64,000 nt of DNA from NCBI GenBank assembly GCA_913043285.1, contig CAJWML010000013.1, positions 50,824 to 114,823 of the forward strand, given 5' to 3'. This stretch comes from CAKZNE01 sp002695025. GTDB lineage: Bacteria > Bacteroidota > Bacteroidia > Flavobacteriales > Schleiferiaceae. Position 1 is the stretch's first letter; the number at the start of each line of letters is the position of its first letter. The translations under genes were made by a program, and so were the position numbers. The notes under the pieces were generated by a model, which was given only the letters and a program-made list of their open reading frames with translations, did no database searches and was not told where the DNA came from. Shown piece after piece: positions 1-8,395 of the stretch.

Positions 1-1
1 C

Positions 2-1675
2 TTTACCGGTACCCCCATTTTTGAGGATAATGCCGGCAGCAATGAATACGGTAAGCGCACCACCAAAATGCTGTTTGACAAATGCCTGCACCGCTACGTG
101 ATCACCGATGCCATCCGCGATGAGAACGTACTGAAATTTTCGGTGGAATACATCCGCACCTTTAAGCGTAAAGACCTGATACAGGATATAGAGGTAGAGG
201 CAATTGACAAGGCGGAGGTGATGGATGATCCGCGCAGGCTGAACCTCATTACCGATTACATCATTGCTAACCACAACCGCAAAACGCACAACCGCCAGTT
301 CACTTCCATTTTATGCGTATCCGGGGTGCCAGTGCTCATAGACTACTACAAAATGCTGCTGGAGAAAAAGCAGCGGGGCGAGCACGATCTTCGCCTGGCT
401 ACTGTTTTTTCCTATCGCGCCAATGAAGAGGACAAGGAAGCGCAGGGCTATATGCCGGATGATGATTTTGCGGAGATGGGCATGGCTGCCGAAGAGCAGG
501 AGAGATACAGCAGTCTGCACAGTCGTGATGAGCTGGAGAACTTTATCCGGGAATACAACCAGGAGTTCGGTACCAATTTCACCAGTAAGGATAGCCGCTC
601 CTTTTACAACTATTACAATGATATTGCCAGGCGCGTAAAACACCAGCAGGTGGACGTGCTGGTAGTGGTGAATATGTTCCTCACCGGCTTTGACAGCAAG
701 CACCTCAATACCCTATATGTAGATAAGAACCTCAAACACCACGGTCTGATACAGGCCTACAGCCGCACCAACCGCATTTTAAACGAACTGAAGTCGCAGG
801 GTAACATAGTATGTTTTCGTAATCTCAAGGCAGCTACGGATGATGCCATTGCCCTGTTCTCTAACGTAAACGCCAAAGAGGAGATCATTATAGCGCCTTA
901 CGAGGAATATGTGCAGAAGTTCAATGAAGCTTTTATCAGGCTCTTGCAGATAGCTCCCACCGTAAACAGCGTAAACGATTTACCCAGCGAAGAGGAAGAG
1001 TTAGAGTTTATCCGGGCCTTTCGCGAGCTGATGCGCCTCCGCAACGTGCTCGTTACCTTCACGGAGTTCACCCATGATGATCTTTCCATGAGTGAACAGG
1101 CTTTTGAAGATTACAAAAGCAAATACCTGGACCTGCACGATAAAGCCAAAAATCACAACCAGAGCGAAAAAGTGTCCATCCTCAACGATGTGGACTTTGA
1201 ACTGGAACTCATTCATCGTGATGAGATCAACGTAGCTTATATTCTCCGTCTGCTGGCTAAACTCAAGGATGCCCCGGAAAAAGATAAGGCCCGTCAGAAA
1301 CGCGCCATTATCGACCTCATGGCCGGGGATGCTCAATTGCGTAGTAAACGCGAACTCATTGAGAAGTTTATCCAGGAGAATTTACCGCTCATTCCTGATT
1401 CGGAGGAAATACCCGAGGCCTTTGAAAGCTTCTGGGAAGTGGAACGGCTAAAGGCCTTTGAGGATATGAGCGCGCAGGAAAAGTTGGATAAATCCAAACT
1501 GGAGCAGGTGATAGGCGATTACCTCTTTACCGAGAAAAAGCCCTTGCGCGATGATGTGGTGAGCATGATGCGGCAAAGGCCTGCCCTTAAAGAGCGTGCC
1601 ACCACAGCCGAACGCATTACCGGCAAGATCATGGATTACGTGGAAACCTTTATCAGCGGGTTTACGGCTGCTTAA
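2..1675 (+). CDS. hsdR: Type I restriction enzyme R subunit (HsdR), C-terminal part, cut by window start
   Basis: The reading frame is open from base 2, so the true start lies outside the window and about 558 C-terminal residues are visible. It opens with FTGTPIF, the helicase motif of HsdR translocases (LTGTPIF type), followed by the second RecA-like domain: a conserved VVVNMFLTGFDS stretch and then YSRTNR, the motif VI region with the Arg finger. The rest is the helical C-terminal region that contacts the methyltransferase core. HsdR supplies ATP-driven DNA translocation and cleavage in the HsdRMS complex in the cytoplasm. The nuclease domain and the hsdM/hsdS partners would lie upstream of the window. 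The gene ends normally with a TAA. The first in-frame ATG, at 68, is internal and not the real start. Confidence 0.9.
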   Translation, partial: FTGTPIFEDNAGSNEYGKRTTKMLFDKCLHRYVITDAIRDENVLKFSVEYIRTFKRKDLIQDIEVEAIDKAEVMDDPRRLNLITDYIIANHNRKTHNRQFTSILCVSGVPVLIDYYKMLLEKKQRGEHDLRLATVFSYRANEEDKEAQGYMPDDDFAEMGMAAEEQERYSSLHSRDELENFIREYNQEFGTNFTSKDSRSFYNYYNDIARRVKHQQVDVLVVVNMFLTGFDSKHLNTLYVDKNLKHHGLIQAYSRTNRILNELKSQGNIVCFRNLKAATDDAIALFSNVNAKEEIIIAPYEEYVQKFNEAFIRLLQIAPTVNSVNDLPSEEEELEFIRAFRELMRLRNVLVTFTEFTHDDLSMSEQAFEDYKSKYLDLHDKAKNHNQSEKVSILNDVDFELELIHRDEINVAYILRLLAKLKDAPEKDKARQKRAIIDLMAGDAQLRSKRELIEKFIQENLPLIPDSEEIPEAFESFWEVERLKAFEDMSAQEKLDKSKLEQVIGDYLFTEKKPLRDDVVSMMRQRPALKERATTAERITGKIMDYVETFISGFTAA

Positions 1676-1927
1676 CTCAGCTTGTTTTTAGGTTAGGATA
1701 GACTAATTATATGTGTACACACTTTCCCCAACTGATACCCTTGTTTTTTTGCAGTGGTGTGTACCTTGCTCCCGCTTCAACTATCTACACAAATTCAAAA
1801 GTATGGATTACAATGTTAATGCCAAGGGCTGCTGACGGTTGCTCCGACCTTTCATTTCATGCCATTTCCTGACCCGCGACACCACCTCCAAATTACTGAG
1901 ATGTAATTTTTGTATTTTTACCTGTCT

Positions 1928-2356
1928 GTGAGGAAGGTAGTCTCCATAATGTTGTCCCTGATCGTGTTGTGCAGTTCCATGCACTTCCGCATAGATACTC
2001 ATACTTGTATGGGTAATCTGGTAGGGTTGGCGATTTTTGGGGAGGCTGAACGCTGTTCTCACCACGATCAGGAAGCTGAAGGGCCTAAGCATCATTCTAA
2101 GTTTGAAGCTCCATCCGAGGAAGAGAAAAGTTGCTGCGAGGATAAAGAGTTCTGTATAGAGGGTATTGATGTGCAAACACACCAACAAAATAATACACTC
2201 CTTACGGCTCCGCTTTTCGCTTTTGTAGTAAACAAGCCTGCCATGCTTTCTGCTGTGGGCATAAACTTTGCCTACATCCAGCCCCATTATCTCAATTATA
2301 AACCTCCCCTCATAGAGGTGGATCTTCCTATTCACCTTCAGACTTTTCTCATTTAG
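1928..2356 (+). CDS. HYC_CC_PP family small secreted/membrane protein
   Basis: A 142-residue protein from a GTG at 1928; an ATG at 1949 is the alternative. A TTG at 1910 is in frame but overlaps the promoter-like box at 1904-1912. An N-terminal hydrophobic segment is followed by H25-T-C27, a His/Cys/Glu-rich middle with C69-C70, and a C-terminal P126-P127 segment. This is the order that names the Bacteroidota-specific HYC_CC_PP family, here with HTC in place of HYC. Function is not established; His/Cys-rich composition suggests metal binding. It lies 109 bp upstream of an MbnP-like gene and two di-heme genes on the same strand, so a shared role in copper or heme-protein biology is a reasonable inference. 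Confidence 0.7.
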   Translation: MRKVVSIMLSLIVLCSSMHFRIDTHTCMGNLVGLAIFGEAERCSHHDQEAEGPKHHSKFEAPSEEEKSCCEDKEFCIEGIDVQTHQQNNTLLTAPLFAFVVNKPAMLSAVGINFAYIQPHYLNYKPPLIEVDLPIHLQTFLI

Positions 2357-2465
2357 AGATTGAATTGCAAACGGAGCCGGCTTATAGGTTTATAGGCTGG
2401 CCAAAATGGCCTGGGAACAACCCAGGCAATGAAGTTTCTATTGCATATTCTAAACTCTTATTCCA

Positions 2466-3428
2466 ATGAAAAATATTTTTACCCTTGGCATTTTTTGCCT
2501 GGCCATGTTTGCAGGTAATGCACAGACCGATGTATACCTGAACATCAATCATAAATTGGGAGCAGCTCCCTTTAGTTCAACCACTACAGCCCAAAACAAC
2601 AAGGGCAACAATTTCCAACTTCAACGGCTGGACTATTACATTTCACAAATTAAACTGACCTATGACGGAGGCCAGGATACTTTATTGGCAGATCTCTACA
2701 TTATGGTTAAGGGCAGCATTCCCGTAAACCAGCTGCTGGGTAACTTTACTATTACCAACCTGGAATCCATTGAGTTCGGCATAGGTGTGGATGGCAGTAA
2801 AAACCATTCCGACCCGTCCACTTACCCTGCGGCTCATGCCCTTTCCTTTCAAGCACCTTCCATGCATTGGGGCTGGGCAGCGGGCTACCGTTTTGCAGCT
2901 CTGGAGGGAAAAACCGGAGCATCTATGAATCAAAGCTGGCAGTTGCATGCTTTGGGTGATAAGAATTATGGTTTTGCCAGCGTCAGCACCACCGGAACCA
3001 TGAACAATGGTGACCTCTACATTAACCTGGATGCAGATTATACTGAAGCTCTCCGGGATATCACCGTTTCAGGTAGCCTTAATTACCACGGTGAAGACCA
3101 GGTGGCGCCTACTTTGTTGCAGAATTTCCAGGATCATGTGTTTTCAGAAGCGGTATCCAGCATAGGTGTAGAAGAACAGACAACTTCCACCTTCTCAATT
3201 GCCCCTAATCCCAGCAGCGGTTTAACTACACTGTGGCTGAATGATGAGCGATATGACAAGCTCAAGGTTCGTGTATCCGACCTTAGCGGTCGTTTGCTTA
3301 TGCTTGAAGAAATAGGTAGTGAGCCGTATCATACCCTTGAGGTCCGGAAGGCAGGTATCTACCTCGTACAGCTTGTGAGGGAAGGCGAAATCATATCCAC
3401 CCAGCGGCTGGTGGTCCAAAAGTCTTAA
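2466..3428 (+). CDS. MbnP-like copper-binding protein with T9SS type A sorting domain
   Basis: 320 residues with a signal peptide ending near NAQ (about residue 20). The body matches the MbnP family (named for the methanobactin operon partner): an early L-Q-R-L-D-Y-Y-I-S segment, a V-D-G-S-K-N-H-S region, and the diagnostic H134-W-G-W137 followed by AAGYRF. In characterised MbnP, a Trp is oxidised to kynurenine by the partner di-heme enzyme MbnH, creating a copper site. Residues from about 240 form a typical T9SS type A C-terminal sorting domain (APNPSSGLTTL start, KAGIYLVQL end), so this copy is probably exported by T9SS to the surface. Two MbnH/MauG-type genes follow 3 and 121 residues-worth of code later in one operon, the first only 3 bp downstream. 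Confidence 0.8.
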   Translation: MKNIFTLGIFCLAMFAGNAQTDVYLNINHKLGAAPFSSTTTAQNNKGNNFQLQRLDYYISQIKLTYDGGQDTLLADLYIMVKGSIPVNQLLGNFTITNLESIEFGIGVDGSKNHSDPSTYPAAHALSFQAPSMHWGWAAGYRFAALEGKTGASMNQSWQLHALGDKNYGFASVSTTGTMNNGDLYINLDADYTEALRDITVSGSLNYHGEDQVAPTLLQNFQDHVFSEAVSSIGVEEQTTSTFSIAPNPSSGLTTLWLNDERYDKLKVRVSDLSGRLLMLEEIGSEPYHTLEVRKAGIYLVQLVREGEIISTQRLVVQKS

Positions 3429-3431
3429 GGC

Positions 3432-4541
3432 ATGAGGCGAAACATAATCACCGTATTTATCAGTGTACTACTGGTAGGCATCCTGACCTTTTCTTGCCAA
3501 AAGGATTCTACAGACAACAATGTTTCCACTCCTGTCCAATATGATAATACTCCGTACATCTTACAGTTTGGTGAGTTTGAAGCACCTCCCATAGCGCCTG
3601 ATAATCCGCTTACAGTAGAAGGGGTAAAGTTGGGGAGGATGTTGTTTTACGAGAAAAAACTCTCCAAAGACGGTAGCCAGTCATGTGCGGGCTGCCACAG
3701 GCAGCAACATGCTTTTTCGGATACAGCTACCTTTTCCATTGGGGTAGAAGGTAAGGAAGGTAAACGCCAGGCGATGGGTGTATTCAATATGGCCTGGCAT
3801 CAGAATGAATTTTTCTGGGATGGAAGGGCTCACCTTCTTCGTGACCAATCACTGAAGCCTATACAGGATCCACTGGAGATGAATGAAACCCTGGAAAATG
3901 TAGTCGCTAAGCTGGAAGCCGATCAGGCTTATCGTGATCAGTTTATCCGGGCCTTTGGCAGTGATGATATTACCTCCGAGAAGATGGCGCTGGCCATGGA
4001 GCAATTCATGAATAGCATTGTTTCAACAGAGAGTAAATACGACCGTTACCTGCGGGGAGAGGTCGTGCTGTCTGCTGCAGAAGAGCGGGGGCGTAAACTT
4101 TTCTTCACAGAATTCAACCCCGGGTTCCCGGATCTTTCTGGTGCAGACTGTGCGCATTGCCATGCCGGGCGGACATTTGAGAATGATCTTTATATGAACA
4201 ATGGTTTGGATACGGATGGAAGCTTAACGGATAAAGGAAGGGAAGAAGCAACCCAGGATCCTTCGGACCGGGGAAGGTTTAAAGTAACCTCCCTGCGTAA
4301 TATTGCTGTAACTCCTCCCTATATGCACGATGGGAGGTTTAAGACCCTGGAGGAAGTGGTAGCTCACTACAACAGTGGGATCCAGCCCTCTGCTACCGTT
4401 GATCCGGCACTGGAATACACCCGGGTTTCAGGTGGCCTTAAATTAACCGCCCAGGATCAGGCGGACCTGGTGAGCTTCCTGAAGACCTTAACGGACGAAA
4501 TTCTTCTTACTAACCCTGAGTACAGCAACCCTTTTGAATAG
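3432..4541 (+). CDS. Di-heme cytochrome c peroxidase/MauG family lipoprotein (MbnH-like)
   Basis: 369 residues with a lipoprotein signal peptide; the lipobox is ILTFSC with Cys at about 22. There are two c-type heme motifs, C85-A-G-C-H89 and C240-A-H-C-H244, in the arrangement of bacterial di-heme cytochrome c peroxidases and MauG/MbnH. Conserved segments include WDGRA, and SLRNIAVTPPYMHDGR near the C-terminal heme. Expected location is the periplasm, tethered to a membrane by lipid. It starts 3 bp after the MbnP-like gene and 3 bp before a second di-heme gene, so the three are surely co-transcribed. The likely role, by analogy to MbnH, is oxidative modification of the MbnP-like partner; a plain H2O2 peroxidase role is the alternative. 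Confidence 0.88.
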   Translation: MRRNIITVFISVLLVGILTFSCQKDSTDNNVSTPVQYDNTPYILQFGEFEAPPIAPDNPLTVEGVKLGRMLFYEKKLSKDGSQSCAGCHRQQHAFSDTATFSIGVEGKEGKRQAMGVFNMAWHQNEFFWDGRAHLLRDQSLKPIQDPLEMNETLENVVAKLEADQAYRDQFIRAFGSDDITSEKMALAMEQFMNSIVSTESKYDRYLRGEVVLSAAEERGRKLFFTEFNPGFPDLSGADCAHCHAGRTFENDLYMNNGLDTDGSLTDKGREEATQDPSDRGRFKVTSLRNIAVTPPYMHDGRFKTLEEVVAHYNSGIQPSATVDPALEYTRVSGGLKLTAQDQADLVSFLKTLTDEILLTNPEYSNPFE

Positions 4542-4544
4542 GGA

Positions 4545-5585
4545 ATGGGCTTGAAGGGTTTTACATATTCCGGAACAGCATGGATGCCTTTGGTCATCAT
4601 GCTGTTCCTCTATGCCTGCAGTCGTGAAACTGAAGGCCCGGAGAAACCGGTGCCCGATTTACTGACCATTCCACCGGGTTTTCCGGAAATGCCATTTCCG
4701 AAGGATAATGAATTGACCGTGCAGCGATGGCAGCTTGGGAAAAAATTGTTTTATGACCCTGTGCTTTCGGTAGATGGAACGCTAAGTTGCGCCAGCTGTC
4801 ATCAGGCTTCTCTGGCCTTTGCTGATGATAAGGCTTTCAGTCCAGGAGTTATGAGCCGGCCGGGGGTACGAAATGCGCCATCATTGGCTAATGTAGGCTA
4901 CCATCCGTACTACCTGAGGGAAGGAAGCGTGCCCACCCTGGAGATGCAGGTGTTGGTTCCCATACAGGAGCAGAATGAATTTGCCCATGATATTCTGACC
5001 ATTGCTAAAGTGCTGAAGGAAGACAGCGTGTATGTGAAAATGAGCCGGGAAGCCTATAAGCGGGAACCGGATCCTTATGTAATTACCCGTGCACTCAGTA
5101 CTTTCCAGCGAACCCTGGTAAGTGGCAACAGCCCTTTTGATCAGTTCTATTACCAGGGAAACCAGGCAGCATTGAGCGAGTCGGCCCGGAGAGGTATGAC
5201 TCTTTTCTTTAGTGAGCGTACACAATGCTCCTCCTGCCATGGGGGTTTTAATTTTACGGATTACAGCTTCCGGAATAATGGACTGGAAAGGAAATATAAC
5301 GATCCCGGGCGAATGCGTTTTACAGGCAAATCAGAAGATGAAGCGCTTTTCAAGGTTCCCTCCCTGCGCAATGTTGAATTAACGGCTCCTTATATGCATA
5401 ACGGAAGTCTTCATACCCTGCAGGAGGTGGTTGATCATTATAATTCAGGGGGCAAGGCTCATCCAAACCAAAGCAGCCTGGTAAGGCCTCTCGGACTTAA
5501 TGAAGCGGAAAAAACGGATCTGGTTATATTCCTGAAAAGTCTTACCGATAAAGAGTTTGTGTCAAACCCTCTGTTTAAACCCTAA
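4545..5585 (+). CDS. Second di-heme cytochrome c peroxidase/MauG family lipoprotein
   Basis: 346 residues with an N-terminal hydrophobic stretch and lipobox LYAC (Cys about 25). Heme motifs are C82-A-S-C-H86 and C228-S-S-C-H232, with SLRNVELTAPYMHNGS near the second heme. It is clearly paralogous to the gene just upstream (3 bp gap) but well diverged, so a recent duplication is unlikely. One enzyme may modify the MbnP-like protein and the other serve as electron donor or a separate peroxidase; the sequence alone does not decide which. It is the last gene of the operon: the next gene lies on the opposite strand, converging. Confidence 0.87.
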   Translation: MGLKGFTYSGTAWMPLVIMLFLYACSRETEGPEKPVPDLLTIPPGFPEMPFPKDNELTVQRWQLGKKLFYDPVLSVDGTLSCASCHQASLAFADDKAFSPGVMSRPGVRNAPSLANVGYHPYYLREGSVPTLEMQVLVPIQEQNEFAHDILTIAKVLKEDSVYVKMSREAYKREPDPYVITRALSTFQRTLVSGNSPFDQFYYQGNQAALSESARRGMTLFFSERTQCSSCHGGFNFTDYSFRNNGLERKYNDPGRMRFTGKSEDEALFKVPSLRNVELTAPYMHNGSLHTLQEVVDHYNSGGKAHPNQSSLVRPLGLNEAEKTDLVIFLKSLTDKEFVSNPLFKP

Positions 5586-5681
5586 AACAGAAAAATAGCA
5601 TATACCCGATATTTTTCTTTTTCTTAATAGAATTGGTCCAGGGTCCATGTAATCCAGGTGAATGTACCATGGCAGTGCCTT

Positions 5682-7169
5682 CTAGTGTTTTACTACTTTA
5701 AAGGTTTGTTGGTGGTTTCTTTCATTTGCTATTTGCAGGAAGTAAACCCCTGCAGGTCCTTCCATATCTATAGTGAATGTATCGCTGTTTTTGAAGGTAT
5801 AATGCCTGACCAGACTACCGTTTATTGTTTTCAGGCTTACGTTCAGCAGAGGGTATTTGTGACCCAGTTGTACCTCCAGTACGCCTGAAGTAGGGTTGGG
5901 GTAGGCTTGGATGTTTTGGATAAAGGCCGTTTCCTTTACCGAAACGCCATTATCTACCGTATATATCCGGACGTGTCCGGCCTCGTTTCCACCACCGTCA
6001 TTCTGTATGGCACCGATGGCTACTGTATTGGCATCAGGCATGGATACAGCATACCCGGACTGGTCATTGGCAGCCTCACCGTCTATATCCGAACCGGAGC
6101 GCACCCAATCGGTACCATTCCAGTTGTAGATACGTACATGTCCTGACTGAGAACCGTTATCATCATTTAAAGAGGCACCGATAGCAATGGTATTGGCATC
6201 GCCCATGCTAGCCGAAACTCCCGATTTGTCTCCCTGAGCTTCACCATCAATATCACTGCCTTTTTGTGTCCATGCAGTACCATCCCAGGTAAATATTCGT
6301 ACGTGTCCGGCATCCGGAGCTACGCCATCATTATCAGTAGTGCCAATGGCAATGGTATTGGCATCCGGCATGCTAATAGAGTTCCCGGATTGATCTCCGC
6401 CTGTTTCTCCTACAATGTTATTTCCCTTTTGCGCCCACGCGGTGCCATCCCAGGTAAAGATGCGCACATGACCTGCGTTTGAGGAACCTCCCTGCGAAGC
6501 AATAGCCACGGTATTCACATCCGGCATGCAAACCCTGATTCCTGAAAGAGTAGCAATACCATCATGAATATCCAGGCCTCTTTGAGTCCAGGCAGTGCCA
6601 TCCCAGTCAAAAATTCTAACCAGGCCGGTCCAGATACCATTTGCCGCATTCCAGGGTGCTCCTACAGCCACCGTGTTGGCAGTGGGCATGCTTACAGAAC
6701 TCCCGAAAAGATCGCCAAAGGTTTGAGTAGGCACATCACCATCAATATCGCTCCCTTTTTGTGACCATACAGTACCATTCCATTCAAAAACACGTACATG
6801 ACCGGCTACGGTACCATTGCCATCATTTTCAGGGGCGCCAACCGCTACGGTATTGGCGTCAGGCATGCTTACGGAGCTGCCGAACAAGTCACCGGCTGCT
6901 TCCCCATCCAGGTCTGCTCCTTTTTGTGTCCAGGAGCTGCCAGACCATTCGTATATTCTCACCTGCCCGGCATTTCCACCATTCCCATCATTTTTTGGTG
7001 CACCTATAGCCACCGTATTGGCATCGGGCATACTTACAGCAGAACCGGAGCGGTCACCTGAGGTTTCTCCATCAATATCCACTCCTTTTTGTGTTTGTGC
7101 TTTTGCACCCATGCCCACGATGGAGAAGCTGAACGAAAGGACGAGGGTGGTGATTTTTCTGGTAATCAT
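5682..7169 (-). CDS. Secreted FG-GAP/propeller-like repeat protein with T9SS type A sorting domain
   Basis: 495 residues with a signal peptide ending AKAQ near residue 25. The body is about seven tandem repeats of roughly 55 residues. Each contains G-SVSMPDANTVA-GAP-NDG, then AGHVRI(Y/F), then W-G--W-QKG-DIDGE. The repeats resemble the FG-GAP/beta-propeller repeats of surface adhesion proteins, but I see no clear calcium-binding DxDxDG loop in each. The C-terminal ~80 residues (YPNPTSGVLEVQL start, GVYFLQI near the end) are a T9SS type A sorting domain, so export to the cell surface or medium is expected. The gene starts 26 bp after the stop of the preceding minus-strand secreted protein. No enzyme motif is visible; a binding or adhesion role is inferred. 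Confidence 0.8.
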   Translation of the reverse strand: MITRKITTLVLSFSFSIVGMGAKAQTQKGVDIDGETSGDRSGSAVSMPDANTVAIGAPKNDGNGGNAGQVRIYEWSGSSWTQKGADLDGEAAGDLFGSSVSMPDANTVAVGAPENDGNGTVAGHVRVFEWNGTVWSQKGSDIDGDVPTQTFGDLFGSSVSMPTANTVAVGAPWNAANGIWTGLVRIFDWDGTAWTQRGLDIHDGIATLSGIRVCMPDVNTVAIASQGGSSNAGHVRIFTWDGTAWAQKGNNIVGETGGDQSGNSISMPDANTIAIGTTDNDGVAPDAGHVRIFTWDGTAWTQKGSDIDGEAQGDKSGVSASMGDANTIAIGASLNDDNGSQSGHVRIYNWNGTDWVRSGSDIDGEAANDQSGYAVSMPDANTVAIGAIQNDGGGNEAGHVRIYTVDNGVSVKETAFIQNIQAYPNPTSGVLEVQLGHKYPLLNVSLKTINGSLVRHYTFKNSDTFTIDMEGPAGVYFLQIANERNHQQTFKVVKH

Positions 7170-7195
7170 GGCAGATATCTTTGAAAAGTGATGGT

Positions 7196-8302
7196 TTATT
7201 TAAAGTGTTTGTCTTTGTACTCGGATACATGGTAGGACAGAAAAGTGTCAAGCGCTTTTTTTACACCTTCATGGTATTTTTCAGCATCGGCTCTTATCAG
7301 CGCTGTGTTTTCCACCGCAATATTATCAGCGCGGTACATCATCCCAAAAGCAGTCTCGGTACCTATAAAATCACGGTCGGTTTTAGCGTAGGCTTCAATT
7401 TTTTCACTTCCAAGTACATCGTTAACCAGAAGGTCGTCCTTTAAAATTCCAGTATATACTCCCAGTGGGGAGCCGCCTATTTTGTTGCGCCCTTGTACAA
7501 AATCAATAGAGGAGATACAGGTTACCCCTTTTTCTTTAGTGTTTCCGGTAAGGCCTAAACGGGTAGTGGTGGAGTTATTGGACACCCGGCTTTCCACATG
7601 ATCGTAGGCGGCCATGCGGAGGTTGGTATTGGCGGTAATTTTTGCTCCATTCCCCTGGTAGGGTTTTTTTACATCCAGGAACAATACGTACAAATCCACA
7701 TTCACGATGGCCGCATCGTTTAACTCCTGCGAAAGGCGGGGATAGCTGGCTATTTCATCACTACGGTCTGTAGTACCCATAAAACTGAGCATCCCTTCGC
7801 GTTTTATTTTACCGCTATTATCAAACCCTTTTACAAAGAATACTGCATTGGAGGGGTAAACAGTTACTATTCCCGGAGCCTCTGAAAGGCTCATTTCCAT
7901 ACCTTCCAAACGTTGGTAGTCTTTGTAATAATTGGTATTGGCTGCGGTATCTCCTTTAAGAATATTAAAACCCTGTGCTTTCAGGTCCTGTATAAACTTT
8001 TGATAAGCTTCATCGGTAAGCTGCTGAAGTGTAGCTGCGGGAATATCCAGTCCTACGGCTAAAGAAGCTTTGGTGTTGCCGGACAGCATTTGGTTGGCAA
8101 AGCCACCTTTGGTTGTGGTGGTTTTAAGGTTGTAGAGTTGAAAGTTTACCGAGAATCCGGCAATATAAATGTCTTTACTCTTAAATTTTTTGGCTCCGTT
8201 CAACCCTATGGTTTTGGGTTTAAACTCTCCCAGGTTTTGCGCGTAAAGCGCTGTCGAAAAAAACACCAGTAATACCGCTGCCTTAATTCTTTTAATTGCC
8301 AT
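7196..8302 (-). CDS. Secreted/periplasmic hypothetical protein
   Basis: 368 residues with a clean signal peptide (MAIKRIKAAVLLVFFSTALYAQ, about 22 residues). I do not recognise the family with certainty. The sequence is mixed alpha/beta with no Cys and no obvious catalytic motif. A segment around SMGTTDRSDEIASYPRLSQ is followed by a strand VDLYVLFLDVKK and a late TDRDFIGTETAFGMMYRAD. There is no C-terminal T9SS tag, so it probably stays in the periplasm or associates with the outer membrane. It is upstream of the FG-GAP-like protein on the same strand with a 26-bp gap, which suggests co-transcription. Confidence 0.65.
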   Translation of the reverse strand: MAIKRIKAAVLLVFFSTALYAQNLGEFKPKTIGLNGAKKFKSKDIYIAGFSVNFQLYNLKTTTTKGGFANQMLSGNTKASLAVGLDIPAATLQQLTDEAYQKFIQDLKAQGFNILKGDTAANTNYYKDYQRLEGMEMSLSEAPGIVTVYPSNAVFFVKGFDNSGKIKREGMLSFMGTTDRSDEIASYPRLSQELNDAAIVNVDLYVLFLDVKKPYQGNGAKITANTNLRMAAYDHVESRVSNNSTTTRLGLTGNTKEKGVTCISSIDFVQGRNKIGGSPLGVYTGILKDDLLVNDVLGSEKIEAYAKTDRDFIGTETAFGMMYRADNIAVENTALIRADAEKYHEGVKKALDTFLSYHVSEYKDKHFK

Positions 8303-8395
8303 AACTCACCACATTTTGCAGGCAAAGGTGGCTTTATCAGACAAGGCGGATTTCAGTAAATTAACGGGAAATGTCTACGTAATTTTACGTAAAAG

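Noticed and set aside
1808..2335. 175-codon minus-strand frame
   Set aside because: Opposite the HYC_CC_PP gene, which has the better signal and motif evidence.
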